Positions 10,500 to 21,966 of a DNA stretch of 64,000 nucleotides are shown here, piece after piece. This stretch comes from Cinclus cinclus. Taxonomy: Eukaryota > Chordata > Aves > Passeriformes > Cinclidae. A program made the position numbers and the translations under genes. Under the pieces are notes generated by a model. The model made no database searches. It was not told the origin of the DNA and saw only the letters and a program-made list of their open reading frames with translations. The DNA lies in NCBI RefSeq assembly GCF_963662255.1, contig NC_085047.1, forward strand, positions 49,660,006 to 49,724,005. Direction: 5' to 3'. Position 1 is the first letter of the stretch. Each line of letters starts with the position of its first letter.

Positions 10500-13400
10500 T
10501 AAAGTATAAATTTAAAGATATAAAAAGTTTGATATGGTAGTTATGAGCCAACTTTGAGTCTCAGTGAGACAAAGAAAAATACCTGTGTAACAGTTTGGAG
10601 TAATGTGAATTTTGAAAGGATTTTTAAAATTATGTTTTCCCTTGTGTGATTTCTGCTTAGTGTCAGTGAAGCTGTTAGCTTGTTTTCCTAAACAAGGAGC
10701 AAATAAGCTTGAGATTCAGTGTTTCTTTGATCTCTTTCAACAATGACCTAATTTAAAAAGTGAAACTGAGATGATCTCCTTGCAGTCATGTTATTAATAG
10801 CTGTAGTCAAGAGTAAAATGTTGTGAATTTGTCACACACAGTTCAGTCCAATTGCCTAACCAGCAATAAACAGGACCAAAGTTACAAGTACTGTAAATAT
10901 TACTGGCAAATCATATTTAGACCAAAAGGTTTCAGACAACAAAACCGTCCTCTTTATAGAACATGAAAAATCAATTAACAAAATGGTATGCTCTTGCAAA
11001 ATGAAGTGTGGAGAATGAGCACAAACAAATGGGGATTTGGAAAAAGCCTGTAAACTGTCCCTTTTGGGAGGGAGAGTGACTGATTAGCTGAGGATAACCA
11101 TGGTGGATTAGTGCAGGTACGTATTAACAGTGGAGCAAAGGAAGACAAACTTCAAAGATATTTCTAATCTTTGATCCCATTAGGAATCCTGCAGAAGACT
11201 TGTGAATTCTAATTTAGTAGCGTGAGAAGTGTTACAGTCAAAAGAGTGCAGGACTATTTTTAGAGGGAAAAGCTTTTTCCATGTAGAGGTTGGGCTGGAA
11301 TATCACTCATGACATTTTTTTTCCATCACACTAAACTAGTCCAAACAGGTTTAAATTTAGGTCATTTGTGCAAGTCTTCCAGGTGCTTTTAAGAATATCT
11401 GAAATAAAGGAAGGAATAGCATCTTTTGCAGCTTTCGTTATTGCCATGAGTCTATTAGTTGTGATCCAAGAACTTGAAAATTGCAGTTTAAACAACTTCC
11501 TTCTGGCTTTCTGCTTGACAGTCTCTAGAGGCTTGGACAAGGTTACATGAGGCTGTAAACATCTCAGAATGTTGTGGTTCTTTGTCTTGTGACAGGTATG
11601 AGAGCATAGGCTATAAACTTGGGACTTTCAGAGTAAATTTAAATGCTAGAAGAAAGCTGATTGAAGTCTGAAACAAGTAAAACCACCACTGGCAGAAAAT
11701 TGAGACTGAGACCCTCCAACCAAGAACACTAAGCTGAATAGAACAGGAACAATTGCACCGTCTTTTCCTGCAGGGTGGGAATTATCAGAAACTGTGGGTT
11801 CTTGGAACACAAGACATCAGTGACATCAACAGTAGCAGATGTATGCTTCCCATGTGGCAGGTTTAAGGGTCTGCCTGTGGAATTGGTGTGGTTGGAGAAG
11901 AAAGGTGCTGCCATTTCTGTGGTTTGCAAGCAAACCTTTGAGTCTCTGTTCCCTATGGCAAGGAGTCAGTTAAGCTGGGCTACATGGTGTAAATCATTAA
12001 TACACATTCTTCCCTACTTCACGATCTGCTCATCTGTCTTGACACAGTGTAAGTTGCCATCACTACTTCCATAGGAGGCTAAACAGTCAGAAATACTTAT
12101 GCAGAAATACGAACATTCAGGATGAGAGAATAAAGTGCTCTGATTCAGAGGTGGGAACTGGACCTCGTTGGAAGAGCTGGCAGTGTTCCCATATAAGCCT
12201 CAACACGGGATCGTCCATCCATGGGGTTTGCCTCAGAGCAGGGGCACGTCCCTCACTGCGTGTCACTCATTGATTCACCAAGCAGTCATAAGGATCCTCT
12301 GTTATTTTAGTGCACACTACCTGGATTGGGCCATTAGGCATTGAGCAGTGTGTGTTCCTATGTAAAAAGGTAAGAACTGCTAACCAGAATGCAATGGAGA
12401 TGGATGCATACACTGGCCAGCTGCTGGACTGATGCCAGCAGCAACTTCTAGCAACACTAATGCTGCACAGAGCGCCCTGGTGAGACAAAATGAGGCCAGA
12501 TCAGTTAGTTTTTGCATGTCACAGACCCTTCTCCACCTGAACATGACACCAGTCATTTCTATATGTATTATTATTTAAAGTAAGCCTCCCAAAGAAGATT
12601 AATTCTATTATAGTGCTCAATTAAACTACCACAAAGAAAGAAAATGGTTTCTAATTTGCAGAGAAGAGTCAGGAGATGCCCTTCTACCTTAACCAGAATT
12701 TTTCTCCTAAAAAAAGAATATATCATTTATTTGATGCTTTTTATAAACTCTTCTGCTCAGTTCTTACTGCACATGAGAAAATCTACAAATTAATATTACT
12801 TTTGTAATCTGAGGAAAGGGGATTTCCCAATGAATGTTATTACAATACTTTTATTTAAACTGAAGTCCTATTTTTAGATGCTTGGATGTGTCCTGGGATA
12901 AAACATTCTTTCTCTGACATGTTCTAATGTTGACTAAATGCATTATGTACTGCATCTAGGTATCTAAGGAATTTTAATTGTCTTGGAGGTACACAATAGT
13001 GTTTTAGAATTAGGATATTTATCACTTGTCACGGCTTGTAAATTTAGATACAGAACAGGCCTGTACACTGTCAAACTGTGTGGGAAAGAAGAATAAGAGG
13101 TAGCGTCATAGTCTCTGTATGCCTTCCAAAGAATAGTTTGGAACTATGTTCTAAAAATGTCTAAGATGTAGTTTAAAAAGGTGTCGTTTAAAAAAGCTTA
13201 AACCTGAAGGAAAGATACAAGAAATTTTAAAAGAAAAAAAGCTGATGCTAAGAAACTGTCTCTTGTGCACACAAGTCAGTCCCACTTCTTTGGCAAAGCG
13301 ATAGCTGCTCTAAGAAATGTGCTGAATTATGCATGGCTTACCAACAGCCCTGCTCTGGAGCTCAGTTGTGATAGCTTCGGGGAATGTGTGCACTCCTGAA

Positions 13401-14479
13401 CTGTCATCTCTCTACCCATTGTGTGAATCAAAAGTACCTGCAGATAAAAAATTCAGATTAATTGAGAAAAGCCTCCAAGCAGCTCAGTGAGTGATGGAAG
13501 CTTGGTATCCATCGCAGCTGGAAGATAAAACTGTGGACTGTCATGGTAAACAATTTGCAGCTATGTTTCGTTTGGTATTCCCCACTTTGAAGCATGCCAG
13601 CTATCATGTTTAAAAAACAGCCCAACTAGTAAAACTAGTCTAAAACATCTAAGATTTGTATATTTTATATCAGACTGACATTTTAATGGAGCCCACAGTT
13701 TTGTAACTGTAATTTTTTATTTTGCTTTTCTTTTTAATAGGGTGGATGGCAAACATTTCCCTAAGTTGCTTCTCAGCAGCCGTCATGAGGTGGTTTCTGC
13801 CCTTTTCCAGGGTGGTGGGAAGCACTTTGGCAGGGTTGAAGCAAAGCAGCAAGGTCCTTTTATGACTTCTCCCCTGCCCATATAGCCAGATATTTGGAGT
13901 GATTATCCTGCTAAAATACAATATAATGCCATTTTATAGTTCTTTAAATGTGGTCATTCTGCTAGTGTTTTATTCTAACATGCCTGTGCACTATCTCTGT
14001 TTTGCTGTTTTCCCTCTTGACTTTAAACAAGAAGCTCCCTCTCCTCTGTGTGCTGCCCATCACTTGCATGGCACCCAGTGATGATTTGGCAGACTGGTGC
14101 TAAATAAGAATTGTGGTAACATTTCCCTCTACTACAGCAGACACAAAGCTTCATCCTGCTTTTTTTTTCTTTTTTTTCAGTTTGTAATTAACTAATGAAA
14201 CGTATATGTATTAGCTTTGGTAATGTTTCCAGGAAAATACTGCATGCTTGTTTGAAAGTTCACCTCACTGTTTAGGTATTTTAGAGGGAAGATTTTTGGG
14301 GAAGGAAGCTCTGATGGAGTTTTAAGCTAATTTTCACTGGGCAGATTGTAAAGAAGTCACGGTTTTCCCCAGACTCAGATTTCTGAATTTTTTGCAGCTT
14401 CCATCACCAACTCAAGGTCCTCCTCTGCTTGACATAATGCCCTGTCGCTTGGAGCCAGGCTAGGTGTGCTGGCATCTCA

Positions 14480-14700
14480 CACTGGCAGCTCGGGCTGGGC
14501 GAATCAATTGTGGTGGGTAACGTGCTCAGTCACATTAGCCCTGCGAGCGTGCACAAATCCTGCCTGTGGCTAACAAGATGCTGCTGCCTCTGCCTGCGAG
14601 CGTGGAGGCGAGGAGCCAGCTGCTGGTACCTCCGGACATTTCACCTCGCCCAGCTGCAGCGCTCGGAATCTGGGGGTCCCGCTGCACCAGGAGAGCAGCT
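14480..14700. promoter_or_regulatory. Small CpG-rich pocket inside the intron; candidate internal promoter
   Basis: By hand count there are about 13 CpG dinucleotides in roughly 210 bp, at about 60% GC. Outside CR1 sequence the rest of the window has CpG only sporadically. Rough observed/expected is near 0.65-0.7. Examples are GCGAGCG (twice), AACGTG, GGCGAGG, CCGGAC and GCGCTCGG. Several frames stay open across it (such as 14510-14758 and 14566-14829 on +, 14570-14842 on -), as expected from GC-rich composition. MTUS2 is known to have shorter isoforms, so an internal promoter is possible, but no TATA box or defined start was seen. It could also be an enhancer or an unmethylated relic. Confidence 0.3.
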
Positions 14701-17154
14701 GAGAGCCAAGCACTCTCAACTTTCTGCATCCCTGTCCTTGGCTTGGCATTGGACCTGATAATATTAATACAGTTTTGCCTTGAGAGCGGGACATGGGATG
14801 TGGGAGCCTACTGCAGTAAAATAAACTAGGTCGGTGCAGCACGCAGTGTGTTTTATGTCCCCCAATATGTAGTGATATTCCTGCATATCAAGTGATATGT
14901 CATTTACAGCATTTTGGTTACACTTAGAATAAATTTATTTAAATTTAACTTCTCTTCAGCATTAGCTTTCAGACTTGGAGATAAATAAGCCATAGTTGAC
15001 CTTGGACTTCTGTTGCATTCTATTCTGCTTAGCAGATTTTTAACTATTCAGTTCTGGCAATATTTTCACCAAGATACATGAACAAATCACCTTATTTAAT
15101 TTGCTGTTCATCTGATAAAGGCTGGGGGGCTTTAGTTTTATACTTTCCTTCTTCTTTTGCAATATTGTCCTGGAGATGAAGCAGTTTTTCTGTTAGTGAT
15201 TCAAAGGAAATTGGATACATGGTATAAAAATTTTCAGAGCAATCTGCAAGTGCTGAGAGATGGGAAGGAACAGCTTAGCTGTGGCTGACCCTGGCACCCA
15301 CCCTGCATCAGGAGTCCTGAACTGTCCATGAGCCACAGGGATTTTCAGCACAGGGCTTCAAGACAAACTCTCCAAGAATTCAGAGTAATTCATGGGAATT
15401 AAATAGTACAAGTACAGGGAGTAATTAAGGGCTTAAGGATCACTTGCACTCATACTAACTTGAGTAATTGTTTTCATTGGCTTCATAAGGTCTATTCAGC
15501 ATTGTATACCTTTGAAGGAGAGGTCTCAAGCAGTCGGCTGCAGCACCAGCTGGGAATTCATATCATCCAGGGAACTTGGGAACAAGGTGTTTCCACTGTG
15601 ACTGCAAGTGGGAACGCCAGCAATAACAGATAAAAAGCAACCTACGTTTTCAAATATCTCACTTTTGTTTAAAAAAGCCCCCACAACAGATTATTAGACA
15701 CTTGAAGGTTGATCTGTTTACAGCTGCATAAAAAGCTCCAGTTAGCTGAAGTATGGACAGCCTTTCCATACAGTAGTTTAGTACTGGTTCCACCAGGTCT
15801 CTAGAAATTGCCTGCACTTTCCTGCTGGCTGAAGGAATGCAGTGTGGCAACAGATTTTAGCATTTCTGTATTGCATGATATAGGTAGACACAGAAACCTT
15901 TATTTTCAGAGAACAAACCCATTCAGTCATTTTTTTTGACTCTTAAGTGCAATTTAATACATTGATATTTCTAAAGAAGTTTCTGTTGGAAGCTGTTGGT
16001 AAATGGTAATTTGTCCTCTTCCGAGAAACTGTTGGGAGGCAGGCAAGTGTTGTTATCACTGCCTGGTAAAAAGCAGGAGCTCTCACGTGAGCCATCTTGG
16101 AGCATATTGGAAGGTTTATGTGGGATACTTGAAGCTCTGGTGTTTTCAGCTCTCTGAACCCAGGATACTTGGTCTGAGACCCAGAAATGAGCTTTCTGGG
16201 ATGACAACAGGGAAAATGACCACCAGCTGTGGGCACAATGCACTGGATGAGAAGTTCAGTAAACCATGTCAGGGGAGCCTGATAATGCTTCGAGACCATG
16301 TGTGAAGTGTTCTGACACAAATGTCACACTTAGCCACTTATTCCCAGCTCCAGCAGAACAAAGCTCTGCTTCCTGGGGGAAAGTTTTGGGAACATTTATG
16401 CTTTTATATGATGTAATGATGTCCCCTCCAACCTTCGTGAGTTGAGGGAGAACTTCCATGGGTGTGTTTCAGCAGTGAAGTAGATATAGTCCTTCATCTC
16501 TGTAAAGCTGGCTTTGACATTTATCATATCAAAGTATTCAAATTTACGAAACAGTTTCTTGGAGCTCAGCTAGTCCTATGGGTGACTTTTTTACAGAACT
16601 AGCAGCTGAGCTGCCTCCCTGTTAAAACTGCACAGGGAAAAGAGAGAGCTGCATCCTGTGATCTGCAGGGAAATTAGAACAAGCTAATCAAAATATAGCA
16701 GAGATTGAAGTTAGACATTAAAGGTGCTTTCATATAGACCACAAGACTAGAGCCTAGAAACATGATCCTAATGTGTACTATACTCTAGTGCACAAGTAAA
16801 AGTATAGCCAGAATGCAGTCAGAAAATACCTTATTTGATAAGAGCCTTTTTCCACTAAACAATGGTAATGAATCTATGTAAGGCATTTCACAAAGCTTTC
16901 TCAGGGACATCAGAGATGTAGGGTCACTGAAAACAGGGCAGCATGGTGAGAGGTTCTTGCTCTTGACGGATGATCAGTAATACTGACCATGATTTGGGGC
17001 AGATTTTCTCAACTGTTGTTTATCACAAGTGTAAGGGATGGACCTTGACTAAGAAGCTTGTTTCTTTTATATTTTTTGAAAATAATTCACGATGTCTAAC
17101 CTATATTTCTCTTGCAAGAGTTTATACCTGCTTGTCTTGTTCTATCTGAAAAGG

Positions 17155-17212
17155 ATGCAGAGAATTGCTTCTGCACAATACACATGCAGAGAATTGTTTC
17201 TGCCTAATACAT
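17155..17212. repeat. Tandem duplication, 29-bp unit, two copies
   Basis: ATGCAGAGAATTGCTTCTGC at 17155 recurs at 17184 with one change in that core, and the following ACAATACAC/CTAATACAT also match. It is an imperfect direct duplication with no obvious function. Confidence 0.8.
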
Positions 17213-17429
17213 ATTTGAAGACTCCTGTCATGTCTCATCTCATTTCCCTTCTGTAGAAATGAATCAATCCATGCACTTCAGCTTTTTCCTATGCCATGCT
17301 CTCTAAGACATCTGATAATTTTCTGTTGCTTACTTTTGGACTTCTACTTTGCCTGAGTGTGATTCCCTGACCTAGACTAGTTACAGAAAGCCAATATAAA
17401 TCCCACTTTGTAAAACTTTTCATAATGGA

Positions 17430-17556
17430 AGTCAATCACCTATTAAGGTCAAGGAAATTAAATCTTTCAGAGTTGATATGAACTTGCCTAAGGATACCAA
17501 TCAAAAGAGTCAGAGCCAGGCAGATGACCCAAGACTCCAACTCCCTAGCCAGTCCT
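17430..17556 (+). mobile_element. MIR-like ancient SINE remnant
   Basis: The segment has, in order, AGGAAATTAAATCTTTCAGAG, ATGAACTTGCCTAAGGA, AGAGTCAGAGCCAGGCAG and GACTCCAACTCCCTAG. These align with the MIR consensus blocks 'aggaaactgaggc', 'taacttgcccaaggtcac', 'ggcagagccgggat' and 'tctgactccagag'. Identity is roughly 60-65% by eye. It is in the opposite orientation to the remnant at 8838. Confidence 0.5.
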
Positions 17557-18751
17557 TGTGAAGACTGGCAAACATACTACCTGCAAGCCTTTCCTTAGAG
17601 AAATGTACCATGTGGAATCACTAAAAGTTCTGGACTGCCCCCCAGACTGGTCGTTTTTCTTGGAAGATGTGAGATGTAGCAGTGCCTCTTGTATTTATGT
17701 GCTGACTGCTCTTCATAGATGGCATTCACCCTGCTAAACTCCTACGGCTCCAGCCTCTTGTAGATTGAAGGCATGACAGTTTAAAATGTGTTTAAATGAT
17801 TAAAATCTCTTCCCTCTCACCTTTAAAACCTTCTGCAAATGGAGATGGGCATCCAAGTTTAAGTTCTATTTGGGTAAATTTGTGCCTTTTAGTGACAGAT
17901 TAGAGAAGAAAAGCAGAGCATTTTAAAAAATAAGAGCTGGTATATGCTGCATGCTCCAACCAGAGCTCCCTTCACCAACTCAATAAAGTCAAACTACAAG
18001 TATCTCTAAAATAAGGTTGTAGGAGAGGTTGCCCAGCATGAGCTGCAATTGCAGGAAATTATTTCTTATTAATTATTGTGCAGCAGTGAGCACATTAAGA
18101 TGTTCTGCCTTCTCCTTAGCTACGTGATGTTTGCTGGACTACAGCACATCTCAGCCACACTGAGGAAACACATATTTATCTATCTGTTTTAAAAATGATA
18201 AGATATTCTAATTGTTACTCAGCTGATCTATACATCTTACCTTTACTATGGCACAGGCATGTTTACTTCTTTTTATTGTTTGGCTGGGCTTGGGTTTTTT
18301 TTGTGGTTTGGTGTTTGGTTTGGTTTTTCTTTAATAAGATACATTTATTCATTTTCTTCTCTGCTCTATTGGAATAGTTTATCTGTAATTTAAGATGCAG
18401 TAACTTTGTTACTAGTGGAAATCAATGAATTAATTTGATACCAGCAATTGTTTAACCTACCCAATAGGTTAAGGGACCAGAGGGACCCTAGTGCAAGAAA
18501 GGGTGTACTAATACTTTATGAACATGCAGCATATGCACCAGCACACTGCTGATTAAAAAAACACAGGAGACTTTTCTTCAAATGATTCTGAATAAAGCCT
18601 TTGGTTCTGTTTCCATGTGTGGATTTATTTTTTTTTTTCATTGTCCTAAATACATTTGTTAGACTACCTCATTTTGAACTGTAGCTGAAGCTACATTAGA
18701 GAAAGATTTTGCATGCATTTAATACATCACTGAAAACAATCGAGAGTTTTA

Positions 18752-18808
<57 letters not shown>

Positions 18809-18810
18809 GT
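18752..18810. repeat. Compound microsatellite (TG)n(TA)n
   Basis: About seven TG units pass into about eighteen TA units, ending in GTATATATG. The alternating purine-pyrimidine tract is likely polymorphic and slippage-prone. Confidence 0.95.
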
Positions 18811-19591
18811 TTTACCTGATAAATATCTCAGATTTAAATCCTTCTGAATCCTTGGACAGTGCTATTTGATCTCTTAAGCATGCACTTATAGTTACTTAAG
18901 AATCCACACACTGGAGATCTAGTGACCCAGTTGTGCTCTGCAACTGCCATGTGTGGGAATTGATTTGGGTTTTATTGATCCAGATAATTTTTGAACCCTG
19001 TGAACATACTCAGGAGTTTGCAAGTGCTAATGAGCATTGCTTGCAAGCTGAGCAAATGGTGTTCTCCAGACAGAAGCTCTGTGATAGGTGCACAGCCCAG
19101 TGCTGCACACAGTAGTGGAGAGCTCTGCCCTTAAAAGATCTTTTAAATGTGGCTTAGTTACTCGGAAATGTGTGTGCTGAAACTTGCAGTGGTGTCAAAT
19201 ACAGTGGCAAGAAAACTGACTGGAGATCTCCTGGAAGATTTGAAGTCAATAGTTTTTTTTTTTCAAATGTAAATATTCTCTACAGTACAGAAGAACAGTA
19301 AATGCTTTTCCTTCCTTTGAGGTACAGTGGTGGTCTTAACATGACTTGAACTGCATTTCAGGGTAGTTGTGGTCTCTGAATGCTTTACTAGTATCGCAAG
19401 CTACAACCCCTTCCTATGACCCCTTACCTATGAACTATTTCTGCTCCAGAGAGGGAGGAAAATATTATTATTTATGAAATAATATAATGTCTAGTATGTA
19501 TCTCTCCTGAAGCAATAGACGTGTGTTTATCAGTATGAATGCACCAATGTAAGTCATAATAAACTGTATGAAGCTGTTAAAAACTATTTGT

Positions 19592-19659
19592 TACTGGTAA
19601 CAATATGTTACCAGTACCCCAGTGCAAGGTTTACATCAGTTAACAATATGTTACCAGTA
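19592..19659. repeat. Perfect 25-bp palindrome plus a second copy of its right part
   Basis: TACTGGTAACA (19592-19602), spacer ATA, TGTTACCAGTA (19606-19616): two perfect 11-bp arms. The 18-bp string AACAATATGTTACCAGTA at 19599-19616 recurs exactly at 19642-19659, a 43-bp period. No flanking transposon ends were recognised. Confidence 0.85.
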
Positions 19660-21469
19660 TATTTATTAGCAGCTTTTGATATTTTAATGTCTAGCCTCAT
19701 AACTAGCTGTGCGTAGAGAGATACTGTCAAGTTAAATGTTCCTTCTCTATGTTTAAAATGGTACTTTTGGTAGTTAAAATGAAAGAATGCAGTAAGAAAA
19801 AAAGTTGAACTTACTGTTTGGTTGTGCTTACAGTAGTCCAGCCATGTGGATTGATTAGTTGCCATCTAAGCAATTTAATTTCAAACATCCTAGCAGGGCA
19901 ATTCTGAGATGTGTTTTGCACACCAGCAGCACTGTTTGGGTTTCTGTCCATCCTCAAGTCCTTTGCTGTTTCCTTAAAAAGCTCTTCTGTTTTCTACACC
20001 ACTACCCCATTTACCTGCTCCATGCACACTTTGAGACCCAACGTGTCACTCACCCCATCCCTGAGTCCTCTTAGCACTGATGTTCTCATGCCAAACAAGT
20101 ATCCCAAGATGCTGCTAGGGGAGATGAAAGGAGCAGCCTTGTCAGATACTGTTTGCACAGACAGCTGAAGGAGCACTGGATTTTTGAGATGATAGGCATT
20201 TTGGGCTCACCTTATCAACCCATCTGCATCAGCAGATGGAAGGTGGACCTTTCTAGGAGCTGTGTAACAGGTGACAGCTGCTCATTATCATATACTGAAG
20301 ACTTTGCATGGTGAACAAGAACTATTTCTAGAGAAGCAAAATGTGTTTTTTCCAGGTCCCCAGTGCAACTGATTGTGCTGGACTGGGTCGTGGCACTGCA
20401 GATAAAGCCCACCATGATCTGTGCTTGCCTGTTGTGAGCTGCTGCTGGGTATACCTGTAATAAGGGTACACCCACCCTGAGTATTGTCCTCAGGTACTTC
20501 CTCCTCTGAAGACATATCACATCCTCTTCCTATCCCACTGCAACAGTGTCATTTGAGGTTCCTCCTTGACTACAGGTCAGGCCAGTAGCCCTTGCTGTCG
20601 TGTAGCTCTCGCACCATCTGGAGCTCAAAGCCTCCTCAGAGAGCACTGATTTGCATAGCACAAGAGTCATGACTGTCATTCCAACTTTAAAGTATTTCTT
20701 GTGTCAAGGGCAAATAAAACATGCTTTCTTTTCCCATAAGTAGACTTTGGCAGTGAATGAGCCCTTTAAGCTAGTTTGCAAATGACTGCACTATAGGATA
20801 GAGAATTCTTATGGGGAAAAGGGGGAGGTTTAACTGGGAGCATATTTACATACAGATAAACTATCAGGTTTTCCTAGGGTCAAATTCAGAAACCAGATGT
20901 AGGGCAGGGTACTCTGTATTAATTGGACCAGCTCAGTTTGCTCATTTCTTCACTCAGAGAAAATCAGTTCCTTCCAACACTCTCTGAAGTGAGTCGCTGC
21001 ATGGCCAGAATAAATGGAAGGGCAGCCCCTTCCCTTGTAAGAGCCTTGGGGATTTCGCCACAGGCACAAGGGGCATTAAAAAACTCCAAGTCACATCTTG
21101 CCCTCTAAAGCAGCTGAAATATAAACAGAGCTCCTGTGCCACAAAGCTCTGCCCTTAAAAGTACCATAAACAAAAATCAGGACTGTGAACCTGTAGAGCT
21201 TTGAAGATATGCCTGTGAGCACCAGAGACAGGATGCTGCTTATGCACTGGGCAAAACACTGCCATGTCAGAGGTATTAAAATGTTTATCCAATAAAATGA
21301 ACTGGAAAGGTTCAGCTCTCCAGCTACCTGTTCAGGTTAGGCTAAGTATTGTCGGAGAAAGGCTTGTTGGGAAAGAACTTGTTTGGATAGGGTGGCCTTG
21401 ACTGAGGGACAGTTTATTACCCTTTGAGAATAAACATATTTTCACTGGGAAAGATTCTGGGGTTTTGGG

Positions 21470-21483
21470 TTTTTTTTTTTTTT
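21470..21483. repeat. T14 homopolymer
   Basis: A run of fourteen T following GGTTTTGGG. It is listed only as a low-complexity site; no retroposed body was identified beside it. Confidence 0.85.
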
Positions 21484-21935
21484 GTCCAAAACAAGATTCC
21501 CATCATAAATGAGGTAGATGAGCTTTATTGAACACATAATGAAGAATAGTGCCTGGGTAAAATGCTCAAGGAAGATGCTCTGAGGGGGATTCAGTTGCAT
21601 GACTGTAAGTTTCTTGTGCTGCCTTGGAAAGCCCAGGAGATCTCCTCCACCCTTTTTGACCATATGATGTTGACCATATGATCTCCAGTACCATGCAGAT
21701 GTCACAGGGGCATAAAGATGTCTAAAAATGGCATTTTGACACCTGTGATTGCATGGATGATTCTTATCTCAAAGAGAGAAATTCTGATATGCAGATCCTG
21801 GCAATTGCAATGCTTCCTGTGTGCAAGCTACTCGTGGCTCTAGCAAAACGAGATGTGGTTCAATATGGCCAGAGAAGCCTGACACAGCTATGTGCCTCCT
21901 CCTGAAGTTACTGCTGGTTTTAGACCTCCCAGCAT

Positions 21936-21966
21936 AAAAAAAAAAAAAAAACAAAACAAACTTTTT
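21936..21966. repeat. A16 run with A/C tail, followed by a T-rich stretch
   Basis: Sixteen A, then CAAAACAAAC, then TTTTTTGTTTT, which is a near inverted repeat of the A/C part. It may be a decayed poly-A tail, but no matching retroposed body was recognised upstream. Confidence 0.7.

Larger units (their letters stand above)
3046..14479 (+). other. MTUS2: MTUS2 downstream intron, first part: no gene seen
   Basis: AT-rich intronic sequence. I see a MIR-like fragment (8838-8950), a polypyrimidine tract (9958-10013) and a C14/A10 homopolymer pair (10476-10499). The open frames are short (none over about 100 codons beyond the exon read-through), lie on both strands and show no recognisable family. 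Confidence 0.7.
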
